A model generated the notes under the pieces. It worked only from the letters and a program-made list of their open reading frames with translations, had not been told where the DNA came from and searched no databases. A stretch of 64,000 bases of DNA from Paenibacillus aquistagni. Lineage in GTDB: Bacteria > Bacillota > Bacilli > Paenibacillales > Paenibacillaceae. Position numbers and translations under genes: made by a program. The DNA is taken from NCBI RefSeq assembly GCF_900177815.1, contig NZ_FXAZ01000001.1, forward strand, positions 1,674,001 to 1,738,000, in the 5' to 3' direction. This document shows, piece after piece, positions 43,447 through 52,774 of this stretch; the stretch's first letter is position 1; every line of letters starts with the position of its first letter.

Positions 43447-44520
43447 CTATACATCCAGCAGCAGCAACTCTTTGGTAGAATGTGTTATTATTTCAATCCC
43501 GTTCTCTGTAATGACAATGTCATCCTCAATGCGAACACCGCCAAAGCCAGGTACATAAATACCCGGTTCAACCGTTACCACATGGCCGGGAGCTAACACC
43601 ATATCGCTTGTTTTTGCCAAATTAGGCGATTCATGAATTTCCATACCGATACCGTGTCCAAGGCTGTGCCCAAAGTTCGGACCATAGCCGTGCTTCTCGA
43701 TAATATCACGAGACAGCGCATCAGCTTCCTTGCCGGTCATGCCTGGACGGATGTGCTCCAGCGCATGCAGCTGAGATTCAAGAACAATATTGTAGATCTC
43801 TTTATGTTTGTCTGTCGGCGTACCTAAGAATACCGTACGCGTAATGTCAGAGCAATACCCTTTGTAATATGCACCAAAATCCAGCTTAACGAACTCATTG
43901 CCTTTGATGATGCGTTCGCTGGCTACACCATGAGGCAGAGCAGAACGCTCTCCTGATGCAACAATCGTATCGAACGAGCTTGAAGTCGCGCCATTCTTGC
44001 GCATGAAGTATTCCATTTCAAGCGCAATATCCATCTCCGATACGCCAGGCTTCAAATAGCTCAGAATATGGCTGAAAGTCCGATCTGCGAGCTCTGCTGC
44101 TTCCTTCAGAATCTTAATCTCTGATTGATCCTTGATGCGGCGCAGGTTCTCAATGATTCCGCTCGTTGGCACCAATTCCACAGGCGTAAGCTCTTCTTGA
44201 TACTGTACAAAAGAAGCATAGCTTACATGATCCTGCTCCATAGCAAGCGTCTTGATGCCATTGTCGTGCAGCAGTTCCTTCAGTGTATCCGTTACCTTGC
44301 CATGCTGAATGACTTCAAAGCCAGCAGCCTGTTCAGGGGCTTGCGTCATATAACGGAAGTCCGTCAATAAGATCGCACGATCCTTCGTGATCAGTACGTA
44401 GCCGGAGGAACCTGTGAAGCCCGTCATATAGCGACGGTTAATCTCACTGGCGATCCAAATCGCCTCCAAACCACGCTCGTCCATCTCCTTGCGAAGTCGT
44501 TCTACACGTGCATTACTCAT
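43447..44520 (-). CDS. yqhT: M24-family Xaa-Pro peptidase (YqhT-like)
   Basis: This metallopeptidase of about 357 residues cleaves Xaa-Pro bonds. The creatinase N-domain is followed by the pita-bread domain with the metal ligands in VKLDFGAYYKGYCSDITRTV, GHSLGHGIGMEIHE, VTVEPGIYV and GGVRIEDDIVIT. The frame begins at 44547, but AGGAG precedes the ATG at 44520. Located between aroQ and efp as in B. subtilis yqhT. Confidence 0.95.
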   Translation of the reverse strand: MSNARVERLRKEMDERGLEAIWIASEINRRYMTGFTGSSGYVLITKDRAILLTDFRYMTQAPEQAAGFEVIQHGKVTDTLKELLHDNGIKTLAMEQDHVSYASFVQYQEELTPVELVPTSGIIENLRRIKDQSEIKILKEAAELADRTFSHILSYLKPGVSEMDIALEMEYFMRKNGATSSSFDTIVASGERSALPHGVASERIIKGNEFVKLDFGAYYKGYCSDITRTVFLGTPTDKHKEIYNIVLESQLHALEHIRPGMTGKEADALSRDIIEKHGYGPNFGHSLGHGIGMEIHESPNLAKTSDMVLAPGHVVTVEPGIYVPGFGGVRIEDDIVITENGIEIITHSTKELLLLDV

Positions 44521-44562
44521 TGCGATCATCTCCTGTTCTCGTTTCATCCCTCGTGGTGAATG

Positions 44563-45012
44563 CTACTGTTCCTTGGACTTGATAACGGCTTGATGGAGCG
44601 CATAAAGCCCTAAAGTATAGCTGTGTGAACCGAATCCCGCGATCTGTCCCACTGCAACTGGAGCGATCACAGAATGATGGCGAAATGCCTCTCGCTTATG
44701 AATATTGGACATATGAACTTCAACCGTCGGCAATCCGACTGTGCTTATAGCATCCCGCAGGGCATAGCTGTAATGCGTCCATGCTCCTGGATTAATAAGA
44801 ATGCCGTCTAGCTGTCCATAAGCTTCGTGGATGCGATCAATGACAGCTCCCTCATGATTGCTCTGGAAAAAGACTAGAGCAACGCCTAGCTCCTCAGCAA
44901 GAGCGCTTAGCTCTGCCTCAATATCAGCAAGGGTATGGCGGCCATACACCTCAGGCTCACGTATGCCGAGCATATTCAAATTCGGTCCATTCACTACTAA
45001 GTAAGAAGTCAT
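44563..45012 (-). CDS. aroQ: type II 3-dehydroquinate dehydratase
   Basis: This shikimate pathway enzyme of about 149 residues has [17 protein letters not shown] with the catalytic Tyr loop, [35 protein letters not shown] and PTVEVHMSN with the catalytic His. The frame is open to 45039, and GGGAGAAGAGG precedes the ATG at 45012. First gene of the aroQ-yqhT-efp operon. Equivalent to B. subtilis yqhS. Confidence 0.96.
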   Translation of the reverse strand: MTSYLVVNGPNLNMLGIREPEVYGRHTLADIEAELSALAEELGVALVFFQSNHEGAVIDRIHEAYGQLDGILINPGAWTHYSYALRDAISTVGLPTVEVHMSNIHKREAFRHHSVIAPVAVGQIAGFGSHSYTLGLYALHQAVIKSKEQ

Positions 45013-45202
45013 CCTCTTCTCCCACCCGTCAATATACACGCTTCTCGCGTTTGTTCCTATGTAGATCCAGCGGCAATCTGCCGATGGTGTGCAGACGAAT
45101 ACTCACGTATTTTATCATACGATAAGGCGATTGAGAAGCACTAGAGCGGATACAATCCGTACACGATGATAAAAAAAGCAAAGGAGCATGCTTTAGGATC
45201 AC

Positions 45203-45763
45203 TTATTGCGTAGAAGGACTTGGCTGTTGATTGTTCATATTGCTCCCATTCGATTGATTATCCGGTTCGCGCAGGCGTTCATCATTGAACTCCATTGCAA
45301 CGGTGTAGCCAATGAACAGCCCCCACAAAATAAACAGACAACTGTCTGTCCAAATCGTATTCCAAGTCGTCTTGGTCACTTGAGGCATCAACCCAATCAT
45401 GGGACCAAATGCAACAAATAAGAGGAGCCACCACACAAAGCCATAAATCATCCCGCCCCAAGGCCCCGTATATTTTTTGAATAGAAAGGTATAGATCAAG
45501 CTGGCCACGATAGAGAACAGGATAAAGGATACTAGACCCACAACTCCTCCCTTCCATGTCAACAGATACTTATGGCTGTAAAAGGGCTCGACCAAAAAAC
45601 CTGGAACCACTTTCGTAAAACTCAAGGCATAAGACATCCATCGCATGCATCCCCAAATCAACCCTGCAAAAAATCCAAGCCGAACAGCAAACAAAAAAGG
45701 ATTTGTACGCTGCTGCTGCGTGTCCTTATTGTTCTGCTCTCTGCGATATTGAAATTCCTTCAT
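45203..45763 (-). CDS. yqhR: YqhR-family membrane protein
   Basis: This 186-residue protein has four membrane helices and the conserved NPFLFAVRLGFFAGLIWGCMRW, TKVVPGFLVEPF and WGGMIYGFVWWLLLF stretches of YqhR. The C-terminal tail is Asn/Ser-rich (NQSNGSNMNNQQPSPS). GGGAGGC precedes the ATG. Divergent from yqhQ across 250 bp, as in B. subtilis. Function unknown. Confidence 0.92.
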   Translation of the reverse strand: MKEFQYRREQNNKDTQQQRTNPFLFAVRLGFFAGLIWGCMRWMSYALSFTKVVPGFLVEPFYSHKYLLTWKGGVVGLVSFILFSIVASLIYTFLFKKYTGPWGGMIYGFVWWLLLFVAFGPMIGLMPQVTKTTWNTIWTDSCLFILWGLFIGYTVAMEFNDERLREPDNQSNGSNMNNQQPSPSTQ

Positions 45764-46016
45764 GCTGAAGCCTCCCTTATTCTTGAAAGTCAGGTTGATG
45801 AATAAAATTAGTATGCGCCCTTCACTTTCTTTTCATGAGACAATAAGCCTAAGCGCAAGTTATCAATCCCGCCCGTGTGAATGCTTTGCCAGATGATTCA
45901 TGCGGACCAGATGCCTAGCAGCTGCATACAGTAGCGCGAACGTTATATTTTCGCTACAATAAGACTATGCAAAAGGGCATTAAGTCTGAGTGTTACGGAT
46001 GAGGAAGGTGAAAGAT

Positions 46017-46958
46017 TTGTCTAACAACCAAGGAGCAGCGGCTATTTATGGCGGACAGGCCGTCATTGAGGGGGTCATGATGGGAGGCCGTCATGTCAAT
46101 GTGACAGCTGTTCGACGCAAAAACAATGAAATATCCTTTTACGAAGTGCCTCGTGCAGATAAGGAATGGGTAAAAACGCTAAAGAAGATTCCATTTATAC
46201 GAGGTCTGGTATCCATTATAGATTCCAGCGCTAAAGGAGCGAAGCATCTGAACTTCGCAACAGAGAAGTACGCAGAAGATGAAGAAGGACCGATTGAGGA
46301 GTCTGAGAAAAAAGGCTGGGATATGACTATGGTGCTTGGCGTGGCCGTCGTCGGGATCTTATCCTTTATTTTTGGCAAAGTCATCTTCACCGCAACTCCT
46401 GCAATTATTGAGCAGATTTTGTTCGGCAAGTTATTTGATGGCAAGGTTCTTCATACGATGATTGAAGGTGTTATTAAAATCATTTTACTGCTCGTTTACT
46501 TGTATGTGATCTCCTTAACACCGCTAATCAAACGGCTATTCATGTACCACGGAGCAGAGCATAAGGTGATAAGCGCACATGAAGCAGGCGTCGAGCTTAC
46601 GGTCAGCAATGTCCAAAAATTCAGCCGGCTCCATTATCGTTGTGGAAGCAGCTTCATCGTATTTACGGTTATCGTCGGTGTCATCATTTATTCCTTTGTC
46701 AGCTATGACACGCTCTGGGATCGCGTCTTATGGCGCCTTGCGCTGCTGCCTGTGGTCATCGGCGTCTCCTATGAAGTGCTTCGCATGACGAACGCAGTTC
46801 GCGAGATTCCTGTTCTGCGCTTATTGGGTTATCCAGGGCTGTGGCTGCAAAAACTTACTACCAAAGAGCCGACGGATGATATGGTAGAAGTATCTATCGC
46901 AAGCTTCAAGCGCATGCTGGAGCTCGATCAGCAAATGAGCCTGAATAAAGTATCCTGA
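46017..46958 (+). CDS. yqhQ: YqhQ-family membrane protein (DUF1385)
   Basis: This DUF1385 protein of about 313 residues begins with AIYGGQAVIEGVMMGGR, the family hallmark, and contains YHGAEHKVISAHEAG and LSRLHYRCGSSF-like (here FSRLHYRCGSSFIVF) motifs, with four to five membrane helices. The frame opens at 45990. I prefer TTG at 46017 because GGAAGGTG lies just before it, although an ATG at 45999 is possible. The conserved His and Cys suggest a metal site. Function unknown. Confidence 0.9.
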   Translation: MSNNQGAAAIYGGQAVIEGVMMGGRHVNVTAVRRKNNEISFYEVPRADKEWVKTLKKIPFIRGLVSIIDSSAKGAKHLNFATEKYAEDEEGPIEESEKKGWDMTMVLGVAVVGILSFIFGKVIFTATPAIIEQILFGKLFDGKVLHTMIEGVIKIILLLVYLYVISLTPLIKRLFMYHGAEHKVISAHEAGVELTVSNVQKFSRLHYRCGSSFIVFTVIVGVIIYSFVSYDTLWDRVLWRLALLPVVIGVSYEVLRMTNAVREIPVLRLLGYPGLWLQKLTTKEPTDDMVEVSIASFKRMLELDQQMSLNKVS

Positions 46959-46990
46959 ATGGACCAATCACGATGAAGGGATGGATGTGA

Positions 46991-47311
46991 ATGAAGATTC
47001 CCTCTTGGCTTATTTTCGTTCTGCTTGCACTTGCAGGTATCGGGCTGATCAGTCAAATTGGCACGAATCCGTCAATGTTTATCATTCCCATCGTGCTCGT
47101 CGTCATCATCTTTGCTGCCTACAAGTGGGGACCTAAGACTTCGAAGCCGCGAGTCAAGAAATCTGCTCGCACAGAGGCAAAGGTTAAGGCCATGACACAA
47201 CAGCACAAGCAAAAAGCAAAGCCGGTTAAGGCGGTTCGCAAGAAGTCCCAAGCGAAGCTTCAAGTCATTGAAGGACATAAAGGCAAGTCGCGCGCACAAT
47301 CTGGTGAATAA
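46991..47311 (+). CDS. small membrane protein at the yqhP position (106 aa)
   Basis: This protein has two N-terminal membrane helices (WLIFVLLALAGIGLISQI and MFIIPIVLVVIIFAAYKWG) followed by a very basic Lys/Ala-rich tail (residues about 50-106). It lies between yqhQ and yqhO, where B. subtilis has yqhP, and the two-helix plus basic tail arrangement agrees with the YqhP/SA1362 family. I cannot confirm homology from sequence alone. The tail could contact nucleic acid or the inner membrane face. Confidence 0.75.
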   Translation: MKIPSWLIFVLLALAGIGLISQIGTNPSMFIIPIVLVVIIFAAYKWGPKTSKPRVKKSARTEAKVKAMTQQHKQKAKPVKAVRKKSQAKLQVIEGHKGKSRAQSGE

Positions 47312-47325
47312 GCAATAGGCATAGT

Positions 47326-47360
47326 AAAAGGAGAAGACATCAATGGTCTTCTCCTTTTTT
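47326..47360. terminator. bidirectional terminator between yqhP-like gene and yqhO
   Basis: AAAAGGAGAAGAC and GTCTTCTCCTTTT form a perfect 13-bp stem with a short loop, followed by T residues on the plus strand. The last codons of yqhO on the minus strand (KKGEDH, stop) are encoded within this stem. Confidence 0.8.
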
Positions 47361-48341
47361 ACTGAACTGAACATGTATATTCGGCTTTGTTGTATACTGC
47401 TTGAACATGTGCTCATACTGCGTGTAGGTCCATTGATCAAAAAAGGCTTGACCGGCTGCTTCTCCGGATTGATACAGCGCAAGACTCATCTCTTCGGATA
47501 CATCAAATTGGGTAACCCCCACCCCTAATGTAGGAATCTTGATGGTGCGGAACCGATTGCGCTGTTCAATATATCGCTCATCATGCGCGGACAGCATCGT
47601 CTCGACCATGGCCTGCAGCATGGATATCAAGCCATGAATGGAATGAGGCTGGCCTTCATTCTTCCCTACGAGCTGAAAGCCTATCGTCGGAACCATGCGT
47701 TTGGTTCTGGGATCGGTCTCATCCTCGAACAGCCATAGCGGGAAGTTGCTGAGCAGGCCGCCATCCACAATATAGGTGAACGACTTGCGAAACGGCTTTT
47801 TTCTTCCGCTCTTCAATTGCTCCCTCATCATCACAGGGTCGAAAAAATAAGGAATGCTTGTACTCATTCTCACAGCTTTGCTTATCGGAAAATGCTTCGA
47901 CTGAATGCCGTATTGATGAAGATCATCCGGCAATACAACGATGCGGCCGTTGGTAATATCAGATGCGATAATGCGCAGGCGATCTTTCCCTATATCGCCA
48001 AAGGTTCTCACGCCTTTTTTGCGCAGCAGCTCGTCGATCCAATATTCGAGCGCATCCCCGCTGTACAGCCCTTTTCGAAGAAGCAGTCTCATTGCTGGCC
48101 CAATCCACTTGATATTAAAGATCGAAGCTCGCTTTAGAAATGAGGAAAAGGGCATTGTCAAAATAATATCTTTCATTTCTTCAGCCGTATATCCTGCTGC
48201 CACCAAGGAAGCTACGATTGCTCCTGAGGAAGTGCCCGCCACCCGATGAAAGGTAATCCCCTCTTGCTCCGCAGCGTGTATGGCTCCCGCCAGCGCGATC
48301 CCTCTTACACCTCCGCCTTCAAACACCGCATTGATCTCCAT
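47340..48341 (-). CDS. yqhO: patatin-like phospholipase family protein (YqhO)
   Basis: This 333-residue Ser-Asp dyad acyl hydrolase has the oxyanion motif GGGVRGIALAGAI, the nucleophile elbow GTSSGAIVASL (Ser of GxSxG) and the DGG catalytic Asp motif (YIVDGGLLSNFP). It corresponds to B. subtilis YqhO. GGGAGGGG precedes the ATG. The native substrate is unknown. Its 3' end lies inside the shared terminator. Confidence 0.93.
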   Translation of the reverse strand: MEINAVFEGGGVRGIALAGAIHAAEQEGITFHRVAGTSSGAIVASLVAAGYTAEEMKDIILTMPFSSFLKRASIFNIKWIGPAMRLLLRKGLYSGDALEYWIDELLRKKGVRTFGDIGKDRLRIIASDITNGRIVVLPDDLHQYGIQSKHFPISKAVRMSTSIPYFFDPVMMREQLKSGRKKPFRKSFTYIVDGGLLSNFPLWLFEDETDPRTKRMVPTIGFQLVGKNEGQPHSIHGLISMLQAMVETMLSAHDERYIEQRNRFRTIKIPTLGVGVTQFDVSEEMSLALYQSGEAAGQAFFDQWTYTQYEHMFKQYTTKPNIHVQFSKKGEDH

Positions 48342-48497
48342 CTGTTACCCCTCCCATGGGAAACGAGATCAGATACTTGAAGAAACGCTCATCTGAGCCT
48401 CATCAGCACGCATCTTGCATACTGTTATGTATGCAGTAAATGGGAGGGATATGTGTATAGATGATGTATAGATGCAGATATGGATTAAGCCATGAAG

Positions 48498-50051
48498 TTA
48501 AGGCGCTTCATAATATTGCTTCAAGCGATCAGCTACTTGCTTTGTATTGTTGACAAGATCCTTGGCACTAAAGAATACAGCGCCTGAGATCTGCTCATAC
48601 TGAGCGATATAATCCAATTCCTTGATTAAGGTATCAGCAGTAGCCCAATCCTTCTCTTTCGCATCCGCCAGCTTATAAGCGGCATGACCAATATAAAGGT
48701 CGACTCCAGTGCCTTTTGTCTCGTTAAGCCACCAATCCACAACCGTCTTGTAATCGGCTGCCGTATGGCCGATATGCCAGTAAACTTGAGGCATCACGTA
48801 GTCAATCCAGCCATTTTGAATCCATTTGCGTACGTCGGCATACAGCGAATCATAACTCGTGATGCTTGCCTTCGTATTGGAGCCCGTTGGATCGACACTG
48901 GCGTTACGCCATACGCCAAACGGGCTGATGCCGAATTCCACTTGAGGCTTGACTGCATCAATGCTCTTCTTCACCTGCTGCACAAACAGGTTTACATTAT
49001 TTCGGCGCCAATCCGCCTTGTTGCTGAACACTTTATTATAGTCTTCATATGTCTTCTCATCCTCAAATGGGATTGTGCCGTATGGATAAAAATAATCATC
49101 AAAATGAACGCCATCAATATCGTAGTTAGCAACAACTTCCATTATGCCTTTTAATATAAATTCCCTTGCAGCTGGAACGCCCGGATTAAACAATAGCAGA
49201 TTGCCGTCCTTCACTACCCAGTCCGGGTTCTTTCTGGCCGGATGATCTGCCGACAGTTTTGTGATATCATTTTGCACACTCACGCGATACGGGTTAAACC
49301 ATGCATGAAACGCCATTCCCCGGTTATGTGCTTCCTCAATCATGAAGGCAAGAGGATCATAACCTGGGTCCTTGCCTTGTGTTCCAGTTAGCCATTGGCT
49401 CCACGGAAACAGCTTGGAAGGATAAAACGAGTCTGCTGTAGGACGAACCTGAACATATACCGTGTTCAGTCCCATCCCCTTCAGCTTGTCTAACAGTGTG
49501 ATGAACTCCGTCTTTTGCTTGTCCGCATCAAAGCCTTTTTTCGGATCACTTGGCCAGTCAATGTTATAGACTGTTGATACCCAAGCTCCGCGAACTTCCT
49601 GCACATGCTGCTCTTCTCCTGTTGTAATCTTGACCGTCTTCGTCAAATTGTCCCAATTCACAACAACACCAAGACTCTCGCCAACGAAGCGCAGCGGAAC
49701 CATAGCTCGCCCGTTCTTGTTCTTTGCCCCCATATCGAGCGCAACAACCTCACCATTTACGATCGCTTTGTTTTCTCCGATCGTGAATTGAATATGGGTC
49801 GTCTCCTTGCTGAACTCGACCTGCTTGTTCTCTGGCTTCCATTCGACATTGGCGCCCAGCGCCTCGCCAATTGCTCTAAAAGGCAGCATCGTAATATTGT
49901 TCTCCAGATAAGGCTGAACGTCTGTCGCTAGTTTTTTGTTGTCAATCAGTACCCGAATTTGCGTGTCGGCATGAACCGCACTCCACGGCATAATGGTTGA
50001 CATAACCAGAGCCGCCAACCCAAGCAGCAGCTTCTGTCTCCATCTTTTCAT
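48498..50051 (-). CDS. secreted GHL10/YngK-type glycosidase with copper-amine-oxidase-like N-domain
   Basis: This 517-residue protein has a signal peptide (residues about 1-28, ending SAVHA), a copper-amine-oxidase-like N domain (about 30-145, TMLPFRAIGEALGANVEW and AMVPLRFVGESLGVVVNW) and a GHL10/DUF187 glycoside hydrolase domain (about 155-515, with LGLNTVYVQVRPTADSFYPS, HAWFNPYRV, VDGVHFDDYFYP-like DGVHFDDYFYPYG and GISPFGVW). YngK-like enzymes act on peptidoglycan or related glycans outside the cell. Single gene downstream of mntR. Confidence 0.9.
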   Translation of the reverse strand: MKRWRQKLLLGLAALVMSTIMPWSAVHADTQIRVLIDNKKLATDVQPYLENNITMLPFRAIGEALGANVEWKPENKQVEFSKETTHIQFTIGENKAIVNGEVVALDMGAKNKNGRAMVPLRFVGESLGVVVNWDNLTKTVKITTGEEQHVQEVRGAWVSTVYNIDWPSDPKKGFDADKQKTEFITLLDKLKGMGLNTVYVQVRPTADSFYPSKLFPWSQWLTGTQGKDPGYDPLAFMIEEAHNRGMAFHAWFNPYRVSVQNDITKLSADHPARKNPDWVVKDGNLLLFNPGVPAAREFILKGIMEVVANYDIDGVHFDDYFYPYGTIPFEDEKTYEDYNKVFSNKADWRRNNVNLFVQQVKKSIDAVKPQVEFGISPFGVWRNASVDPTGSNTKASITSYDSLYADVRKWIQNGWIDYVMPQVYWHIGHTAADYKTVVDWWLNETKGTGVDLYIGHAAYKLADAKEKDWATADTLIKELDYIAQYEQISGAVFFSAKDLVNNTKQVADRLKQYYEAP

Positions 50052-50116
50052 GATGATATTCTCCCATTCTTATGTATTATGAATCATAGATTCATATATA
50101 GTTAGACGCACAAAAT

Positions 50117-50148
50117 AAAAAATCTGTTTCGCTTGAAACAGATTTTTT
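50117..50148. terminator. terminator after mntR
   Basis: AAAAAATCTGTTTC and GAAACAGATTTTTT form a perfect 14-bp stem with a 4-nt loop. It lies directly after the mntR stop codon and can also terminate on the plus strand. Confidence 0.85.
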
Positions 50149-50572
50149 AGGAGTCTTTATCTAATTCGGCACGAATGCTTCGCAAATCCTCGACACGGGT
50201 CGGGTCTTGCTTGAAGTATTGAACCAAAGATTCAATACACGCAATCGAATCCCAGCTAAGATGATGCTCTATTCCTTCAACATCCGTATAAATAAATTCT
50301 TTCTGCACACCGATCATGCCTAAGAATTCTTCAAGTAACTGATGACGATCAACAAGACGCTTGCCGATCTTCTTTCCCTTGCTTGTCAACACAAGGCCGC
50401 GGTATTTCTCATAGATCAGATATTGATCCTTATCGAGCTTTTGTATCATCTTTGTCACGGATGAAGGATGAACCTCCAGCCCTTCCGCTATATCCGATAC
50501 TCGGGCATACCCTTTCTCATCGATAAGCTTGTAGATGCGCTCCAAATAATCCTCCATGCTCGGTGTTGGCAT
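50147..50572 (-). CDS. mntR: manganese transport regulator MntR (DtxR family)
   Basis: This 141-residue repressor has an N-terminal winged helix ([25 protein letters not shown], with the Asp and Glu metal ligands), and a dimerisation domain with [11 protein letters not shown] and [10 protein letters not shown] ligands. In B. subtilis MntR shuts off manganese uptake when Mn is plentiful. An ATG at 50572 with GAGGG is preferred over the TTG at 50575. Divergent from splB. No manganese transporter is in the window. Confidence 0.95.
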   Translation of the reverse strand: MPTPSMEDYLERIYKLIDEKGYARVSDIAEGLEVHPSSVTKMIQKLDKDQYLIYEKYRGLVLTSKGKKIGKRLVDRHQLLEEFLGMIGVQKEFIYTDVEGIEHHLSWDSIACIESLVQYFKQDPTRVEDLRSIRAELDKDS

Positions 50573-50829
50573 CAAATTCCCTCATTTCATCACATTCAAA
50601 GCCGACTTGCAACCTATTATCAAACAAGAAACTCTTATTATTTTACATGGTTTGGACAATAAGTTCAACCTTAGCCAGTTTTTTTGAATTTTTCCTCTCG
50701 TGATTTCCCCTTGTCTAGCCCACAATAGTAAAGACCATTAACGATTATCCCTGTATGCTTACGAAGTTCAATTCAACACCTCATTGTCCATACCGATCCT
50801 CTTCACAAAAAAAGAAGGGAGCTTATCGC

Positions 50830-51948
50830 ATGCCCATCACTGCATCAGAACCAACCATCATTAGAGCTCGAAAAAGCACAAGCGACGATCAAAAAATGAA
50901 AAAAAGCAAAAAAAGCAAAACAACCGGCTTCTTTATCCCTGATTTGGTCTACTTTGAGCCTGATGCACTTCAATATCCAAAAGGCAAAAAGATCTTAGAC
51001 TGGGTGCAAAAGCAAGGAATCGATTATCAGATGACCACTTCCCATAATCGAATCATGAACTTCCCAGGCGATACCGAGACGGAAAAGTACCGTCTAGCCA
51101 AACGAACGCTTGTCGTAGGCATTCGCAAGACATTAAAATTCGATCAATCAAAGCCCTCTGCTGAATATGCCATTCCAATCGGGACAGGCTGCATCGGACA
51201 TTGCCATTATTGCTATTTGCAAACAACTTTAGGTGCCAAGCCTTATATTCGTGTCTATGTCAACGTGGATGAGGTCTGGGATCATGCCAAGCAGTATATA
51301 GAAGAACGCAAGCCAGAACGGACTCGCTTTGAAGCGTCCTGTACATCAGATCCACTAAGCATTGAGCATATTACAGGCAATCTTTCCTTTTTGATTGAAA
51401 AGATGGCTGAAGAAGAGCATGGAAGACTTCGGTTCGTAACCAAATTTCATCATGTTGAACCGCTGCTCTCCCTTCATCACAACAAGCACACAGAAGTCCG
51501 TTTCAGCATCAATGCAGACTATGTGATCCGCAACTTTGAACCTGCTACGTCGCGCTTCGAAGAGCGAATCAAGGCAGCCGGCAAGATCGCTCGCGCAGGT
51601 TACCCCTTAGGCTTCCTCGTTGCCCCGATTTATCGTTATGAGGGCTGGAAAGAAGGTTACGAAGAGCTGTTTGCGCGGTTAGCCAAAGAGCTGCCTGAAG
51701 ATATTCGATGGGATTTGTCCTTTGAGCTCATTCAGCATCGATTCACAAAGACCGCCAAATCCGTCATATTGAAGCGCTATCCGAACACGAAGCTTGTGAT
51801 GAATGAAGAGGAGAGAAAATACAAATGGGGGCGTTACGGCCAAGGCAAATATGTCTACCCTGATGAGCAGGCAGGAGAATTGAAAGACTATATCTCAGCT
51901 AGAATTTATCATTACTTTCCAACAGCACGCATTCTATACTTTACCTAG
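50830..51948 (+). CDS. splB: spore photoproduct lyase
   Basis: This radical SAM enzyme of about 372 residues reverses the thymine dimer of spores. The cluster motif is GCIGHCHYCYL (CxxxCxxC), and the catalytic Cys is in RFEASCTSDPLS. The core VYFEPDALQYPKGK and TTSHNRIMNFPGDT is typical. The frame opens at 50755, but AAGGGAGC precedes the ATG at 50830. Relative to B. subtilis SplB, about 30 residues of Lys/Ser-rich sequence precede the core (SDDQKMKKSKKSKTTG). Confidence 0.96.
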   Translation: MPITASEPTIIRARKSTSDDQKMKKSKKSKTTGFFIPDLVYFEPDALQYPKGKKILDWVQKQGIDYQMTTSHNRIMNFPGDTETEKYRLAKRTLVVGIRKTLKFDQSKPSAEYAIPIGTGCIGHCHYCYLQTTLGAKPYIRVYVNVDEVWDHAKQYIEERKPERTRFEASCTSDPLSIEHITGNLSFLIEKMAEEEHGRLRFVTKFHHVEPLLSLHHNKHTEVRFSINADYVIRNFEPATSRFEERIKAAGKIARAGYPLGFLVAPIYRYEGWKEGYEELFARLAKELPEDIRWDLSFELIQHRFTKTAKSVILKRYPNTKLVMNEEERKYKWGRYGQGKYVYPDEQAGELKDYISARIYHYFPTARILYFT

Positions 51949-51970
51949 GGATTATAATCAAAATGATGAA

Positions 51971-52001
51971 AAGACCACGATACTCAAGTGTTCGTGGTCT
52001 T
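51971..52001. terminator. terminator between splB and ccdA
   Basis: AAGACCACGA and TCGTGGTCTT form a perfect 10-bp stem with an 11-nt loop, placed between the convergent genes splB and ccdA. It has short flanking A/T runs and can serve both. Confidence 0.7.
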
Positions 52002-52018
52002 CGCCGTTGCATAAGGCG

Positions 52019-52735
52019 CTATGTATTATTCAACAGCCAATCCGGTGTGAATTGTAACAGCCAGATATTAATCTTGGTGAGCTGATCAGTGAAGAGCAGC
52101 ACACCCATCACAATCATGAGCACCCCGCCGATCTTCATCAAGAGCGCGGAGTACTTCGTCAGCCATCGTGTGGAGCCAATAAAGAATGCTAAGATGAAGA
52201 AAGGGATCGCAAAACCAGCGGCATATGCGGTTGACAACCAGAACCAAGAGCCCGGGTCCTGTGTTGCGAGCGAGAGAATGGCGCCCAGGATAGGCCCAAT
52301 GCATGGAGACCATCCTGCGGAAAAGCCAACGCCAAACAGGAAAGAGCCCACATAGCTTCCCCGTTTGCCTGCAAGCTGCCATTTGCGCTCCTTAAGAAGA
52401 ACCTGCGGCTGAAAAATGCCTAGCAAAAACAATCCCATAAAAATAATTAAAAGTGCTGCAATCTGTCTTACCACATCGCGATATTGAACAAGCAAGCTGC
52501 CGAATACCCCCGCACTCAGACCAAGCGTGTAAAATACCGCACTAAAGCCAAGAATGAAGAATAGCGTATGGCTGATCGTCTTCCAACGCACCTCTCGCTT
52601 CGTTCGCTCATTCTTCAGCTCATTTACAGACATCCCGGTAATAACAGACAAATAAGAAGGGTATAAAGGCAGGCAGCAAGGTGAAATAAAGGAAACCATG
52701 CCTGCCCAAAACGCAATCCATACCGTTACGGTCAT
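52019..52735 (-). CDS. ccdA: cytochrome c biogenesis protein CcdA
   Basis: This 238-residue membrane protein has six helices and passes reducing equivalents across the membrane to thiol-disulfide proteins. The two Cys motifs are SFISPCCLPLYPSY in the first helix and SAGWSPCIGPILGAI in the fourth. In Bacillus CcdA supports cytochrome c maturation and a spore thiol pathway. Neighbouring genes on this strand are a zinc ABC transporter, with a 39-nt gap and no terminator seen, so cotranscription after the permease is possible. Confidence 0.93.
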   Translation of the reverse strand: MTVTVWIAFWAGMVSFISPCCLPLYPSYLSVITGMSVNELKNERTKREVRWKTISHTLFFILGFSAVFYTLGLSAGVFGSLLVQYRDVVRQIAALLIIFMGLFLLGIFQPQVLLKERKWQLAGKRGSYVGSFLFGVGFSAGWSPCIGPILGAILSLATQDPGSWFWLSTAYAAGFAIPFFILAFFIGSTRWLTKYSALLMKIGGVLMIVMGVLLFTDQLTKINIWLLQFTPDWLLNNT

Positions 52736-52774
52736 CGCTTCACTGCCTCCATATCACTAGGTCATATTGACAGT

